64,000 bases of DNA from Roseibium litorale (GCF_014842915.1 NZ_JACYXI010000013.1:62001-126000), one strand, 5' to 3'. Counted from the first letter of the stretch, positions 1 to 9,049 are shown. Numbers and translations are program-made. The notes: a model not told the origin generated them from the sequence alone.

Positions 1-10
1 TGTTAGAAAC

Positions 11-223
11 TCAACCAGCGCTCCGCGCCTTCCAGCCCGCCGGGCCAACGGTGACATGGCGCAGCAGGATGTTGGCGACGCCAACACCCAGAACGACCAT
101 TTCCGCGCTCTGCGGCGGAAGGAAGTCAGACCAGTCGACCCCCGCGGTATAGGTCAGCAGTTCCTTCAGAATCACAATCAGGCCAACCGCCCCGTTGAAA
201 ATCAGCGTTTTCCAGCCCGTCAT
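11..223 (-). CDS. Small holin-like phage/GTA membrane protein
   Basis: A 70-aa protein with two hydrophobic stretches (about residues 7-27 and 42-56). It starts WKTLIFNGAVG and has VGVANILLRHVT near the end. I recognise this layout from small membrane proteins that sit beside endolysins in alphaproteobacterial prophages. The ATG is preceded by AAGGAGACGGCAG, a strong ribosome binding site, and it follows the muramidase gene by 30 bp, so the two are probably cotranscribed. A holin or other lysis role is inferred from size, topology and neighbour only. It is the last gene of the GTA-like cluster inside the window and the cluster may continue beyond base 1. Confidence 0.7.
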   Translation of the reverse strand: MTGWKTLIFNGAVGLIVILKELLTYTAGVDWSDFLPPQSAEMVVLGVGVANILLRHVTVGPAGWKARSAG

Positions 224-253
224 CTGCCGTCTCCTTTTCAGATATCCGTTTGC

Positions 254-1195
254 TCAGGATGAAGCCGTGCTTGCGCGCCCGGACCAGCGGGCGGCCCCGC
301 TTCTGCGCCAGACAGATGTGGCGAAGGCTGAAATCCGGCCTCTGAACCGCCAAATCACTCCGGTTACCAGCACCAGAAGCAGCAGGCAGAACCCGGCCAG
401 CAGCGCGGTTTGCCAATGAAAGCCGGCAAGGCTGGCGCCCCCGGCCCCGGCAAGCCCAAGCCCGGCCCCCGCATGCTCCGTTCCACGCTTGGCAGAAAGC
501 CGGGAGAGAAGGGACAGCGTCGCCGGGCCGATCTGCCCGTCCACCAGCAAGGGCGGATTGTCCCGCTGAAAGGCGCGGACAGCGGCCTTGGTGCGCTGCC
601 CGGCCAAGCCATCTGCAGGACCGGGCGTGTAGCCAAGCTTCGTCAGGACGGCTTGCGCTTCCCTGACGGCCGGATTTGCTGAGACCTCGTCACCGGTAGA
701 AGCAACCGGCGGACTGCCATAATCGCCCGACGCCAGCAGCTTCGCCTCGTCGCTCCGCCTGCGTTCAAGCCCTTTCAGAACCCGCCCGACCGCGGTCACC
801 CCCGTCCGGGCGAGCAGATCCGCAGCCTTTGCCCTGTCTCCCTTGCGCAGGGCATCCGCCCATTTCCAGCGCAGCGCCCTTGCGCCCAGATTGTAGACAA
901 CGGACACACAGGCATCGAATTCGGTCTGGGTCAGATGCGTTAGAGCCTTGGCGGCCAGCGGTGCATATTCCTCGTCCAGCATGGTCAGGAGCAGCTTGTT
1001 CGCATCCGCCCGGCTCAAGACATCCCCGACCTTCAGGGCGCTGCCGTAGCGGCTCAGCCACCAGGAGGCGAAAATGCGCGAGCGCATGGTGAAGCCATAG
1101 CCGATGGTCACCACACCCGCCGGATCCAGATAGGCCCGCGAGGCAAAGCCCTCATGCGCCGCGATGAACGCGAGCCCCCTCTCACTGACTTTCAT
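254..1195 (-). CDS. GH24 muramidase with peptidoglycan-binding domain and C-terminal TM helix
   Basis: A 313-aa protein. The N-terminal lysozyme domain has Glu15 (AAHEGF), Asp24 (YLDPAG) and Thr30 (VVTIGYG), the same spacing as the Glu-Asp-Thr triad of T4-type lysozymes. A PG_binding_1 domain (about residues 185-240, VREAQAVLTKLGY to DGQIGPATL) follows, then a hydrophobic helix near residues 265-285 and a basic tail. The open frame extends far upstream, but ATG at 1195 was chosen because it is preceded by a G-rich AAGGGGGGGCTC site and begins the lysozyme fold. It should cut peptidoglycan, either for particle release or entry. No N-terminal signal is seen, so export may depend on the downstream holin-like protein. 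The C-terminal anchor is unusual for a phage endolysin. Confidence 0.88.
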   Translation of the reverse strand: MKVSERGLAFIAAHEGFASRAYLDPAGVVTIGYGFTMRSRIFASWWLSRYGSALKVGDVLSRADANKLLLTMLDEEYAPLAAKALTHLTQTEFDACVSVVYNLGARALRWKWADALRKGDRAKAADLLARTGVTAVGRVLKGLERRRSDEAKLLASGDYGSPPVASTGDEVSANPAVREAQAVLTKLGYTPGPADGLAGQRTKAAVRAFQRDNPPLLVDGQIGPATLSLLSRLSAKRGTEHAGAGLGLAGAGGASLAGFHWQTALLAGFCLLLLVLVTGVIWRFRGRISAFATSVWRRSGAARWSGRASTASS

Positions 1196-1239
1196 GAGCC
1201 CCCCCTTTTTGATCCGTCTGAACCCGCCAAAAACCCGCT

Positions 1240-1968
1240 TCACCCCTGTGGCACCACCGGCAGCATGCAGTGGACCGCGACGCGGACCGTGCCGCCGGTG
1301 AAGCTGCCGCCGTTGGCCGTCAGGCGCACCGGCGTATCGCTGTAAAAGGCCGTTGGCCCAATGACTCCCGCATTGCTTGCACCTTGGGAAATGCCAAGCG
1401 ATCCGCCGAATTTCGACACTTCCCCCGCCAATCCGCAGTCGTAGGACGCAGCACCCGTGACAGCTGTGACGGTGCGGGTGGACACCCCGAAGACCACGGC
1501 CCGGTTCGGGATCAGCGGAGAAGTCTCCACGTAGGCGCCGGAAAGACCGCTCAAGGTCTCTTCCAGCACGGCAATCCGCGTTTCCGCCCCATGGGACGAG
1601 GCTGCAAGCAGCGTGTTTTCCCGGATGAGCCCCGCTTGCTGCCGCCAGACACCGCCGAGATAGGTGATCACCGCCTCTTCGTCCGCCACCAGAGCCGTCA
1701 TGCCCTCGAAGGCGGTGAGAAACAGCCAGGCCCCGTCCAGCCACAGGGCAAGCCTGCCGTCCTTGCCCGACCAGTCTCCCGTCCCACTGGAAGCCACCAG
1801 CCAGAGCGCGCCACTGTCCGGATCAAGCGGAGGCCCGGACAGGGACCGGCTCTGAATCAGCGGCTGTGTCAGGGCATCCAGACGCTGCAGGGCCTCGTTG
1901 TGGGTCACATGTTTCTGGGCCTGCGCTGCCGCAAGCAGCGGCAGGGCAAGACGGATCGTGTCAGACAT
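1240..1968 (-). CDS. DUF2793 protein at the end of the GTA tail module
   Basis: A 242-aa protein. The N-terminal half (residues 1-110: LPLLAAAQAQKHVTHNEAL, then GKDGRLALWLDGAWLF) is the DUF2793 domain, which recurs downstream of the hub gene in GTA and phage tail clusters of Hyphomicrobiales. The C-terminal half (residues 135-242) is Gly/Ser/Thr-rich and beta-like, as in tip or fibre adhesins. A role in host surface recognition is inferred. The start codon overlaps the end of the hub gene by 8 bp, indicating coupled translation, and an AAAGGCGA site lies upstream of the ATG. Confidence 0.82.
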   Translation of the reverse strand: MSDTIRLALPLLAAAQAQKHVTHNEALQRLDALTQPLIQSRSLSGPPLDPDSGALWLVASSGTGDWSGKDGRLALWLDGAWLFLTAFEGMTALVADEEAVITYLGGVWRQQAGLIRENTLLAASSHGAETRIAVLEETLSGLSGAYVETSPLIPNRAVVFGVSTRTVTAVTGAASYDCGLAGEVSKFGGSLGISQGASNAGVIGPTAFYSDTPVRLTANGGSFTGGTVRVAVHCMLPVVPQG

Positions 1969-4900
1969 GAAGGGTCGCCTTTCTGGAATGCCCGCGCCCG
2001 GCGGCTGCGGAGAACTGGCAGACGGACAGCGTCAGGGTTGATTGCTGCGCGCCAAAGTCGGCAATCTCGCTGGCAGCCGGATAAAGCATCTCCGGCGTCT
2101 CGAGGCTGAAGCTGCGCAAGACCGTTTCTCCCGGTCCCAGGATCTCGGCCACATAGGCCTCCCGCTCCTCCGCCAGCGGCACTTCCGCCTGCTCCCAGCT
2201 GTCTCCGCTCAGCCGTGTCTGGCGGATCCAGGAAAAGGCGACACCGCCCGCTGTGCGCCTGGCCTTCAGATGCCCCGGCGCCAGAGGTACCAGCCCCCGC
2301 CCGCTGGCCGCATGGCTGAAGGCCAGCACCCGGCTGTCGTCCAGCGGCAGGCTCCCCGGCACCAGCCGGTAGGAAAGGCTCAGGCCCTTCAGCCCGGCGG
2401 CAACAGGAACAGAGCTGATCCCGCCGCTGTCCAGCAGCACAACATCTGCCCCCGCCGGAGCGCCGGTCAGCATCTCCGGTTCCGTGCCGCGCTGCCCGCG
2501 CAAGAGCCGGCTCAACCGCCAGCTCCGCACACCTGTCAGCACCGCCTCGGCAAATTGCAGGATCTCGAAACCGCCGCCATTGGTCCGCACCGCCAGCGCA
2601 TTGCCCCCTGCAAGCACCGCCTGCAGGGGACGGGTCTGCAGCAGCCCGCCGAACATCTCCACTTCCGGCGCGTTTGCCCGGTCTAAGACATCCACCGGAC
2701 CAAGGGCAAGCGGCGTCTTCAGCCGTCCCATGGTGGCAGGCTGGGAAACGGTCAGCACCGGTTCAAACCCGCTGTCTCCCACTGAGCGCATCAGGGTCAT
2801 GCTTCCCGGCCAAGGCCGGGCAAAGGTGGCGAGCCTGGGCGCAAGCCCGTCTTCAGAACTCTCCAGAACCGGCAGATCGATCAAAAAGCCATGGGGCACG
2901 CCTGCATCGGAACTGCGGAAGGGCGCAGACCCGGACAGAGGCGTTGCCGAAACAGCTGCCCGCGTTGCTCCTGTGCGCAGAGCCTCCACCTTGCGCAGGT
3001 CCGTATCCTCGATGCTCTCGATCCGCAGTGTCAGCGGCGGTGAAAAGCTCTGCCCCGGCACGCTGGCGAGCGACAACACGTCCCCCGGCTCCAGATCCAG
3101 CCGCAACGGCGACAGGCTCAGCGTCATCCGTTCCCGCTCACCCCAGATCCGCGCCAGACGGCGGTCGGCTGCCTGCTGCAAGACGCCCGGGTCCGCGACG
3201 GCTTCCAGATCCACAGTCTCCACGTCGCGGCTTCCGCCGGAGAGCCTGCGCGACGCGGCGCCCCGGCGCTGATAATCAGAGGCCGGATCTTCCGCAGACA
3301 AGCGCACTTCCGAGGCCAGCTCGCTCTCCTGTGCCCGGGTCCGGCTCAAAATGCCCTCTCCGTCCGCCGGATCGGCCAGATCCTCAAGCGTTAGCTCAAT
3401 CGTAGCAACCGTTCCCGCATCGCTGATGAGGACCCGCGTCCCCTGATCGCTAGCGGTTCCGCCAAAAACATCCAGCAAAGGCTCCAGGATCTGCCGGGCG
3501 GACACAGGTCCGGCGACTGCCAGACCTTCCACCAAGCCGCTGAGGCTCCCCACTGACACATCTTCCGGGGCAATGCCGAAGTCATCAAGCAACCGCCGCA
3601 CAAGACCACCGAGCGACACGCTGCCCAGCCGCCCGTTCAGCCAATGGCCGGTCTGCCAGTTCTCCCCATCCGCCCACACGTCTCCATAATTCGGAAAGGC
3701 CGGATAGGGCCGCGCGTCCCAGGTCCAAAGATGGATATTCGCCGGGTCCACCATGGGGCCGCCGTAAAGCGGCGAGACCGGATTGTCCCCCTGCGGGAAC
3801 ACCGGATGCCGGTCATCCCAGAAGCTTAAGGAAGCCTCCAGCGCCCGGCGCTGGATCAGGTCATCCCTCGTGCCTTTCGAGAAATACGGCAGAGCACTTT
3901 CCGACGACTTCGGGTCGGAAAAGACATTCGGCTGGTTCGCGCCAAAATCCACCGCAGGAACACCCAGCTCGGTGAACCAGATGGGCTTGGACATGGGGCT
4001 CCAAGCCGTTGGGCTGGCATCCTCCACACCGCCCGTCCGCTCAAAATGGCTGTTTGCCCACCAGCCCTTGAGATCCTTGGAGCGGAAGACCCAGGGCTTG
4101 CCGTAGGCCCCATCCGCGATCGGGCTGCGCAAACCTGCCCGCCGGTCCGCATCCGAGGCGTAATACCAGCCGTGATATTCGCCGCCGGTAATCCCGGCCC
4201 TCAGGACGTCCATATCATAGGGATCGCGGTTGCCGTCCGGGTCGCCCCCCTCGCGCATATCTGCCATGGGCAGGTAGTTGTCGATGCCGACAAAGTCGAT
4301 CGCCGGGTTTGCCCAGAGCCGGTCCAGCGGAAACCGCAGGTCCCCGCCATCCATCTGCCGCCCGCCATACTCAGACCAATCCGCCGCATAGGAGATCTTG
4401 GTGGATGCCCCCAACAGCACGCGGACTTCCCCCGCCAGTGCGGCGAGACCCTCGACGAAGGGAAAGCTGCCGTCCCCGGCCCGGACAACCGTCAGCCCGC
4501 GCAGCTCCGAGCCAATCAGAAAGGCATCCACCCCGCCGGCTGCCTTCGCCAGTGCAGCCATATGCAGGATATGCCGCCGGTAGGACCATTCGTCCGGCCC
4601 ATGATAGCTGACCGCTCCGGAGGAAACCGTGAAATCCGCAGCCGTGACAGTTCCGAAAAAACTCGACGCATCGGACGCCGCATCGCCTGTTGAGGTAATC
4701 CTTCCCCGCCAGGGATAGACAGGCTGCTCAGAGCCACCATAAGGATCCGGCAGGCCATTGCCTTCCGGGATGTCCATCATCAGAAAGGGATAGAGCATCA
4801 CCCGGAGGCCCCTTGCCTTCAGGTCGGCAATCGCAGACAGCACGCTTGCATCCGCAGGTGTACCGCCAAAGGCGGGTGCTCCGTCCCTCTGAGAGACGAC

Positions 4901-5836
4901 CGGAGCCTGCTCCCGGCTGAGCCCTGCCACCGACCAGATCAATCCTGCCGTCGTCTTTTCCGCCGTCTCCACCTTCGGGCGGAACCGGCACGCGCCAGCT
5001 CTCAGGTCGTCGCCAAACCAGGTCACCACCAGCGCCACACTTTCCAGCGAGGGACAAACCGCCTGCAGATCGTCCAGCGAGGCTGTCCAGTCCGTATCGG
5101 CCAGGCTTGTGTGGTGGTTCAGGCTTTCGGCTTCTCCCGGCAACAAGGTCTGGCTGACTGGCACCGCCGAATAGACAAACTCCCCCGCCCCCGGGATCAT
5201 GGTCACAGCCCGGACCTGCGCCTCCAGAGGCTCGATCGCGCGGATCACTTCAAAAGCAAGCTGCGGAATTCGGTTGCCGAACCCTGCCAGCGCCAGACGT
5301 TCAAACACCACATAGGCCGTGCCGCGATAGGCTGGCGCCTCGCCCTGAACGGCGGCAATCAGAGGGTCCGGCTCCTGATCCTCCGTGCCTTTGTAGACGC
5401 GCATGGTCAGCGGACCGGTGTCCAGCTCCTTGCCATCGGCCCAAACCCGGCCAATCCGGTCAATCGGCCCCTCTGCCAGCGCCACCGCGAAGTTGGCGAA
5501 ATAGGAATAGCTGCGCACGGTGGTCGACGAACCTCCGCCCTTGCCGCCTGCGCTTTCCTCGCTGACCACCTCCTCGAAGTTGGTGGCCCAGATCACCTGC
5601 CCCGCCAGCCGCACCCGGCCATAGACGAGCGGCAGCGGCGCGCCTTCGTTCGAGGTCTGCACCGTCAGGTCGGACAGGCGCGATCCCTCGACTGCGCGCC
5701 TGGAGCCGAACAGCAGGCGGTCCACACCGGCCCCGGCCACCGCCCCCACAGCCTTGCCGAGGATCGCGCCGATACCGCCCAGCCCGAACAGGCCGCCAAC
5801 GGCAGAGCCAGCTGCGGCCAGGATCAAAGTTGCCAT
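1961..5836 (-). CDS. GTA hub/baseplate megatron protein (gp15-like)
   Basis: A 1291-aa protein, the largest in the cluster, matching the length and layout of RcGTA g15. It has an N-terminal hydrophobic Gly/Ala segment (about residues 1-35), a tail-assembly region, then the GTA TIM-barrel-like domain (about residues 400-740, with FVGIDNYLPMADMREGG, PIWFTELGVPAVDFG and HLWTWDARPYPAFP), then the phage-tail domain to the C-terminus. In RcGTA this protein forms the central hub at the tail tip. The start ATG has GGAGGAG 5 bases upstream and overlaps the peptidase gene by 13 bp. I see no internal stop or frameshift, which supports a maintained, functional cluster. Confidence 0.95.
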   Translation of the reverse strand: MATLILAAAGSAVGGLFGLGGIGAILGKAVGAVAGAGVDRLLFGSRRAVEGSRLSDLTVQTSNEGAPLPLVYGRVRLAGQVIWATNFEEVVSEESAGGKGGGSSTTVRSYSYFANFAVALAEGPIDRIGRVWADGKELDTGPLTMRVYKGTEDQEPDPLIAAVQGEAPAYRGTAYVVFERLALAGFGNRIPQLAFEVIRAIEPLEAQVRAVTMIPGAGEFVYSAVPVSQTLLPGEAESLNHHTSLADTDWTASLDDLQAVCPSLESVALVVTWFGDDLRAGACRFRPKVETAEKTTAGLIWSVAGLSREQAPVVSQRDGAPAFGGTPADASVLSAIADLKARGLRVMLYPFLMMDIPEGNGLPDPYGGSEQPVYPWRGRITSTGDAASDASSFFGTVTAADFTVSSGAVSYHGPDEWSYRRHILHMAALAKAAGGVDAFLIGSELRGLTVVRAGDGSFPFVEGLAALAGEVRVLLGASTKISYAADWSEYGGRQMDGGDLRFPLDRLWANPAIDFVGIDNYLPMADMREGGDPDGNRDPYDMDVLRAGITGGEYHGWYYASDADRRAGLRSPIADGAYGKPWVFRSKDLKGWWANSHFERTGGVEDASPTAWSPMSKPIWFTELGVPAVDFGANQPNVFSDPKSSESALPYFSKGTRDDLIQRRALEASLSFWDDRHPVFPQGDNPVSPLYGGPMVDPANIHLWTWDARPYPAFPNYGDVWADGENWQTGHWLNGRLGSVSLGGLVRRLLDDFGIAPEDVSVGSLSGLVEGLAVAGPVSARQILEPLLDVFGGTASDQGTRVLISDAGTVATIELTLEDLADPADGEGILSRTRAQESELASEVRLSAEDPASDYQRRGAASRRLSGGSRDVETVDLEAVADPGVLQQAADRRLARIWGERERMTLSLSPLRLDLEPGDVLSLASVPGQSFSPPLTLRIESIEDTDLRKVEALRTGATRAAVSATPLSGSAPFRSSDAGVPHGFLIDLPVLESSEDGLAPRLATFARPWPGSMTLMRSVGDSGFEPVLTVSQPATMGRLKTPLALGPVDVLDRANAPEVEMFGGLLQTRPLQAVLAGGNALAVRTNGGGFEILQFAEAVLTGVRSWRLSRLLRGQRGTEPEMLTGAPAGADVVLLDSGGISSVPVAAGLKGLSLSYRLVPGSLPLDDSRVLAFSHAASGRGLVPLAPGHLKARRTAGGVAFSWIRQTRLSGDSWEQAEVPLAEEREAYVAEILGPGETVLRSFSLETPEMLYPAASEIADFGAQQSTLTLSVCQFSAAAGRGHSRKATLHV

Positions 5837-6300
5837 GACGGCTCCTCCGGAAAACGGAAAGCGTTGGAAATTCTGCGGCGCCAGGCTGGCACCAGCGGGC
5901 TCTCGATCACGCCCACCCGCTCATAGGCATGGATGAGCTTTTGCCCATCGGCCAGCAGCCCCACATGCCGGGCGGGTACGCCGTCGCGCCAGCGGAACAG
6001 GAGAACGTCACCGGGCAGCGCCGCCTCAATGGCGATTTCCTCCAGCCAGCGCCTGCCCGCCTCCCTCAGCTCCTCGCGTCCAGCCGCAGACCAGTCCGGC
6101 GCATAGTCGGGCGCTTCCTCGGGCTCGCGCCCGTAGAGCCCGCGCACCACGCCGCGCAGCAGCCCCAGACAATCGCACCCCGCCCCCCGGCAGCTCGCCT
6201 GATGGCGATAGGGCGTTCCCAGCCACAGCCGCGCCTCGGCGAGCGCCCTTGACCGGATGTCAGCGCTCTCTTCCTCAAGAGACACGGGCACCTCCATCAT
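5824..6300 (-). CDS. GTA NlpC/P60-family tail peptidase (gp14-like)
   Basis: A 158-aa cysteine peptidase of the NlpC/P60 fold. Catalytic Cys44 lies in GCDCLGLLRG, His112 in ARHVGLL, and a third polar position in KLIHAYERVGV near residue 122. In GTAs and tailed phages this class sits at the tail tip and locally opens peptidoglycan during DNA entry. It overlaps gp13 by 26 bp with the ATG at 6300. A GTG at 6285 with GGAGG in front is an equally good start that would remove five residues. Domain spacing and flanking genes match RcGTA g14. Confidence 0.92.
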   Translation of the reverse strand: MMEVPVSLEEESADIRSRALAEARLWLGTPYRHQASCRGAGCDCLGLLRGVVRGLYGREPEEAPDYAPDWSAAGREELREAGRRWLEEIAIEAALPGDVLLFRWRDGVPARHVGLLADGQKLIHAYERVGVIESPLVPAWRRRISNAFRFPEEPSWQL

Positions 6301-7171
6301 TTGTTCCGGTATTGCGGGAGGGATAAGAGAGAACGAAGTCGGTTCCCGGCAGATGCGGGAAGCCCTGAAAGTTCAACCCATTGCCGAATTTCGACCGGCA
6401 GGTGGCAAACCGCTTGTCGCAGCCTGCCGTCACCTTGACCTGGACGCCTGCCGCCAGCGGAGAAGGCGGCGCCTGCCACAGCGTGATCAGCGCGCCTGTT
6501 TCCGTCAGCGTGTGATTGGCGATCTCGCTGGAAAAGCCTTGCCGTTCCCCATCCAGAACGCTCAGCAGGCCACCGGTGAACCAGCCTTCTTCGAAGGTTC
6601 CGGCTCCCACCAGCTGCACATCCCCTGTAGCGCTCGCGGAGATGACAACTCCCACCGTGCTGTACACCGGGCCTTCCAGATCGATCCCGCAGCGCGCATC
6701 TCCCAGATCCGCATCGCAGCTGCGCGAATAGACCCGCCCATGCCGCGCCTCAAGCGTATGAGCCAACCCTCTGAGTTCAGCCTGAAACGCTGTCCCCTTC
6801 CGGCTCACTTCTCCGATCCTTGCCCGCCGCAGAGCCATGGAAACGTCACCGGCAGCGCTCCAGTCCGCGAGATAGACCGTCACTTCCGCCCCATCCCAGA
6901 GCCCTGCCTCCAGATCATCCTCGCTTAAGGCCGGACCGCTGATGGCGCCAGCCACGTCTCCCGCAGCTGCGGCGAAGCCTGGCCCGCTGGTGCGAGCGGA
7001 TGCCTCCAGCCCGTTTTCCGGCAGACAGGTCACTCCTTCGACCAGCACCGGCCGGTCATGGTCGGTAAAGCCGCAGCGCACGCCATCCGTCCGGGTCACC
7101 ACCCAGCACAGCGCAAGCGTCGTCTCCCGCCGCGCCAGCCGGGCGGCAAGATCCGTTGGGATCGTTTTCAT
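6275..7171 (-). CDS. GTA tail protein, DUF2163 (gp13-like)
   Basis: A 298-aa protein starting KTIPTDLAARLARRETTLA, followed by WVVTRTDGVRCGFTDHD, the hallmark start of DUF2163 tail-hub proteins. The C-terminal half has the Cys-containing segments YSRSCDADLGDARCGIDL and VTAGCDKRFATCRSKFGN that in RcGTA g13 belong to a metal-binding (iron-sulfur) region. The cysteines needed are visible here. It is part of the tail-tip hub complex between DUF2460 and the NlpC/P60 peptidase, all on the minus strand with tight or overlapping junctions. Confidence 0.93.
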   Translation of the reverse strand: MKTIPTDLAARLARRETTLALCWVVTRTDGVRCGFTDHDRPVLVEGVTCLPENGLEASARTSGPGFAAAAGDVAGAISGPALSEDDLEAGLWDGAEVTVYLADWSAAGDVSMALRRARIGEVSRKGTAFQAELRGLAHTLEARHGRVYSRSCDADLGDARCGIDLEGPVYSTVGVVISASATGDVQLVGAGTFEEGWFTGGLLSVLDGERQGFSSEIANHTLTETGALITLWQAPPSPLAAGVQVKVTAGCDKRFATCRSKFGNGLNFQGFPHLPGTDFVLSYPSRNTGTNDGGARVS

Positions 7172-7216
7172 GAGAGTGTCCCGTCAGAAAGAAAGGTTGT
7201 GCTGAGCGCTGCCCGC

Positions 7217-7855
7217 TCAGGCGATCTTGATTTCCACCAGCGGGATCGTCGGAATATCGCCGGCCTCGAAATGGGTCAGGCTCACCTCCAGCCTGTCCGT
7301 ATCGAAGCGGACGGGCACGTCAAAGAGGAACCCGGCGGTAATCGCCACGCCCTCCGCCGGAGGCTCCGCAAACACCAGTTCCCCGGTGCTCTCATCAAGA
7401 GTGACGTCGCTTCCCGTCGCCAGCATCACCCCGTCCAGCGCCGCCCTAAGGGACCCGGCGTCGACCAACCGGATCTCACGGACATAGGCCGTCTCACCAC
7501 TGCCATAGGTCTTGCGCGGCACGAACCGGGTGGCCGCTCCGTCGCCTATGCCTTGCAGCTGGTCGGTTGCCAGTGGCAGCCCGCCGTCGCTGCGGGTGGA
7601 ATGATCGAAAGGATCGCGGAAGCGGAACCCGTAAAGCCGTCCCCGCGCTTTTTCAAAAAGTGACAAAACCGCGCGCAAATCCGCCAGGGAGCGGATACCG
7701 GTCGAGGCGTCATAGCGCCTGCGGCTATCGGCCCAGCGGGCATTGCGCGCCTCGAACCCGGAGGCCAGAAGCACCACGTCCGTCCTCCGCTCCGGTCCGC
7801 CCAGCGCTCCAAAGGCAACCGCCGAGGGAAAACGCTCGTCGAGGATCGAAATCAT
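7217..7855 (-). CDS. GTA tail protein, DUF2460 (gp12-like)
   Basis: A 212-aa protein with the characteristic DUF2460 features: FDERFP-like start (ILDERFPSAVAFGALGG), the block SRRRYDASTGIRSLADL, then FEKARGRLYGFRFRDPFDH, and VRFDTDRLEVSL near the C-terminus. In RcGTA, g12 forms the distal tail ring. An AAGGAG site lies upstream of the ATG. The gene is separated from gp11 by a plus-strand YdcH-like gene, so the usual gp11-gp12 adjacency is broken. Confidence 0.93.
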   Translation of the reverse strand: MISILDERFPSAVAFGALGGPERRTDVVLLASGFEARNARWADSRRRYDASTGIRSLADLRAVLSLFEKARGRLYGFRFRDPFDHSTRSDGGLPLATDQLQGIGDGAATRFVPRKTYGSGETAYVREIRLVDAGSLRAALDGVMLATGSDVTLDESTGELVFAEPPAEGVAITAGFLFDVPVRFDTDRLEVSLTHFEAGDIPTIPLVEIKIA

Positions 7856-7950
7856 GGAAAAAACTCCTTCCCACCCTGCCCGGATTGATCTGGCTCAAGG
7901 TGCCCCGGCCCAAGCCCGGTCATCTTTGCCCGAACCAAGGAGGGCACTGA

Positions 7951-8205
7951 ATGAGTCATGTACCGCACGAGTTGCACGAAGAATTCCCGCAGGCTGCGGA
8001 GCAACTGCACGCACTGAAGACGTCCGATGCGCATTTTGCCCGGCTGGCGGACGAGTATCACGAGGTCAACCGCGAAATTCACCGGATCGAGAGCGAAGTG
8101 GCTCCCGCATCCGATCAGGCCTTGGAGGATCTCAAGAAGAAGCGCCTCGGCCTCAAGGATCAGATTGCCGCCTTGCTTGCGGCAACCGAAAACACCGGCT
8201 CCTGA
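7951..8205 (+). CDS. YdcH family (DUF465) coiled-coil small protein
   Basis: An 84-aa, highly charged, all-helical protein. LHEEFPQAAEQLHALKTSDAHF followed by LADEYHEVNREIHRIE is typical of the YdcH/DUF465 family, and the second half (LEDLKKKRLGLKDQIAALL) forms a heptad-like coiled coil. A strong AAGGAGG lies before the ATG. The family is widespread and of unknown function. It sits on the plus strand, antisense to the GTA operon and wedged between the tape measure and DUF2460 genes, with only 23 bp to the end of gp11. It may be an ordinary cellular gene inserted in the cluster or a GTA-associated antisense unit. Confidence 0.85.
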   Translation: MSHVPHELHEEFPQAAEQLHALKTSDAHFARLADEYHEVNREIHRIESEVAPASDQALEDLKKKRLGLKDQIAALLAATENTGS

Positions 8206-8228
8206 GCCCCTCCTTTTTCAGGCCGGTG

Positions 8229-8831
8229 TCAGAGCCCGCGCCGTCCCCGTCCGACGGCGCGGGCCACCATGGCCGAGATCTGCGCTTCCGACCTGCGGAA
8301 GCTCTCGGCATCCCGGGCAGCCACATTGATCTGCACCCGCGGCCCTTGGGCGCTTTCCCGGCCAGACCGGATGCCAAGCCGTCCATCGGCTCCCCGGCTG
8401 AGAGGCAGGATCGCCTCAGCGCCCGCTTCCCCGGCCACCCCCAATCCGCTTTCCAACCCGAAATAAGTCGGTGAGGCTACCACGCCGCCCTTGGCGAAAG
8501 GCATGACCGACCCGAGCAGCGGCACCGCGCCGCTTACCAGCCCTGACAGAAGGCTGCTTCCGCCAGATCCCGCCACGCTGCTGACCGCACTGCCTGCCAG
8601 ACTGACTAGGGAGTTGAAGGACGAGGTCAGCACCTTTGTAGACAGGGTCAGCGCCATCTGCCGGATCACCACGTCCAGCGACTTCCCATCCAGCAGCGCG
8701 GATTTCATGCCACTCGTCAGTGTGGAGGAAAACTGCGACGCGCTCCGGGTCAACGCCTCCATCTGCCCGGAAAACCGGCTCAGGTCTCCAAGCGGCAGAT
8801 CAACCAGTCCGCCATCATCCTCGTTCGCCAT
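8229..8831 (-). CDS. GTA tail tape measure protein (gp11-like)
   Basis: A 200-aa protein with the terminal signature of phage tape measure proteins (FAKGGVVASPTYFG, then GVAGEAGAEAILPLSRGADG). A helical, Ser/Ala/Leu-rich core precedes it (about residues 20-110). The very short length is typical of GTAs and predicts a short tail compared with siphophages, whose tape measures are usually several times longer. A weak AAAGGA site precedes the ATG. It is followed, in the direction of transcription, by an oppositely oriented YdcH gene. Confidence 0.9.
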   Translation of the reverse strand: MANEDDGGLVDLPLGDLSRFSGQMEALTRSASQFSSTLTSGMKSALLDGKSLDVVIRQMALTLSTKVLTSSFNSLVSLAGSAVSSVAGSGGSSLLSGLVSGAVPLLGSVMPFAKGGVVASPTYFGLESGLGVAGEAGAEAILPLSRGADGRLGIRSGRESAQGPRVQINVAARDAESFRRSEAQISAMVARAVGRGRRGL

Positions 8832-8846
8832 TATGCTTGGTCCTTT

Positions 8847-9026
8847 TCAGTCAAGCCTGTCCGGAAACTGGCCCATCAACCGGTCGAAATCCCTGCGGCC
8901 CAGCGCAGCCTTCTGGCGTATCAGGCCCAGCGCTGCCGCCAGTTCGCGGGGCGTTGCCGCCCAGAAATCCGCTGGGCGCCAGCAAAGCCCGCCCATTGCC
9001 CGTTCCATCAGGGTCTGCCACGGCAT
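8847..9026 (-). CDS. GTA tail assembly chaperone-like protein (gp10.1)
   Basis: A 59-aa protein from ATG 9026 with GLCWRPADFWAATPRELAAA, the motif of the small phage tail assembly chaperone family that sits between g10 and g11 in RcGTA-type clusters. The chosen ATG has GGGGGAG upstream. A TTG at 9065, overlapping gp10, would give 72 aa. It probably acts with gp10 in loading the tape measure protein during tail assembly, by analogy with the two-part chaperones of siphophages. Confidence 0.8.
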   Translation of the reverse strand: MPWQTLMERAMGGLCWRPADFWAATPRELAAALGLIRQKAALGRRDFDRLMGQFPDRLD

Positions 9027-9049
9027 GGGCTCAGGCTCCCCCGCAGACC

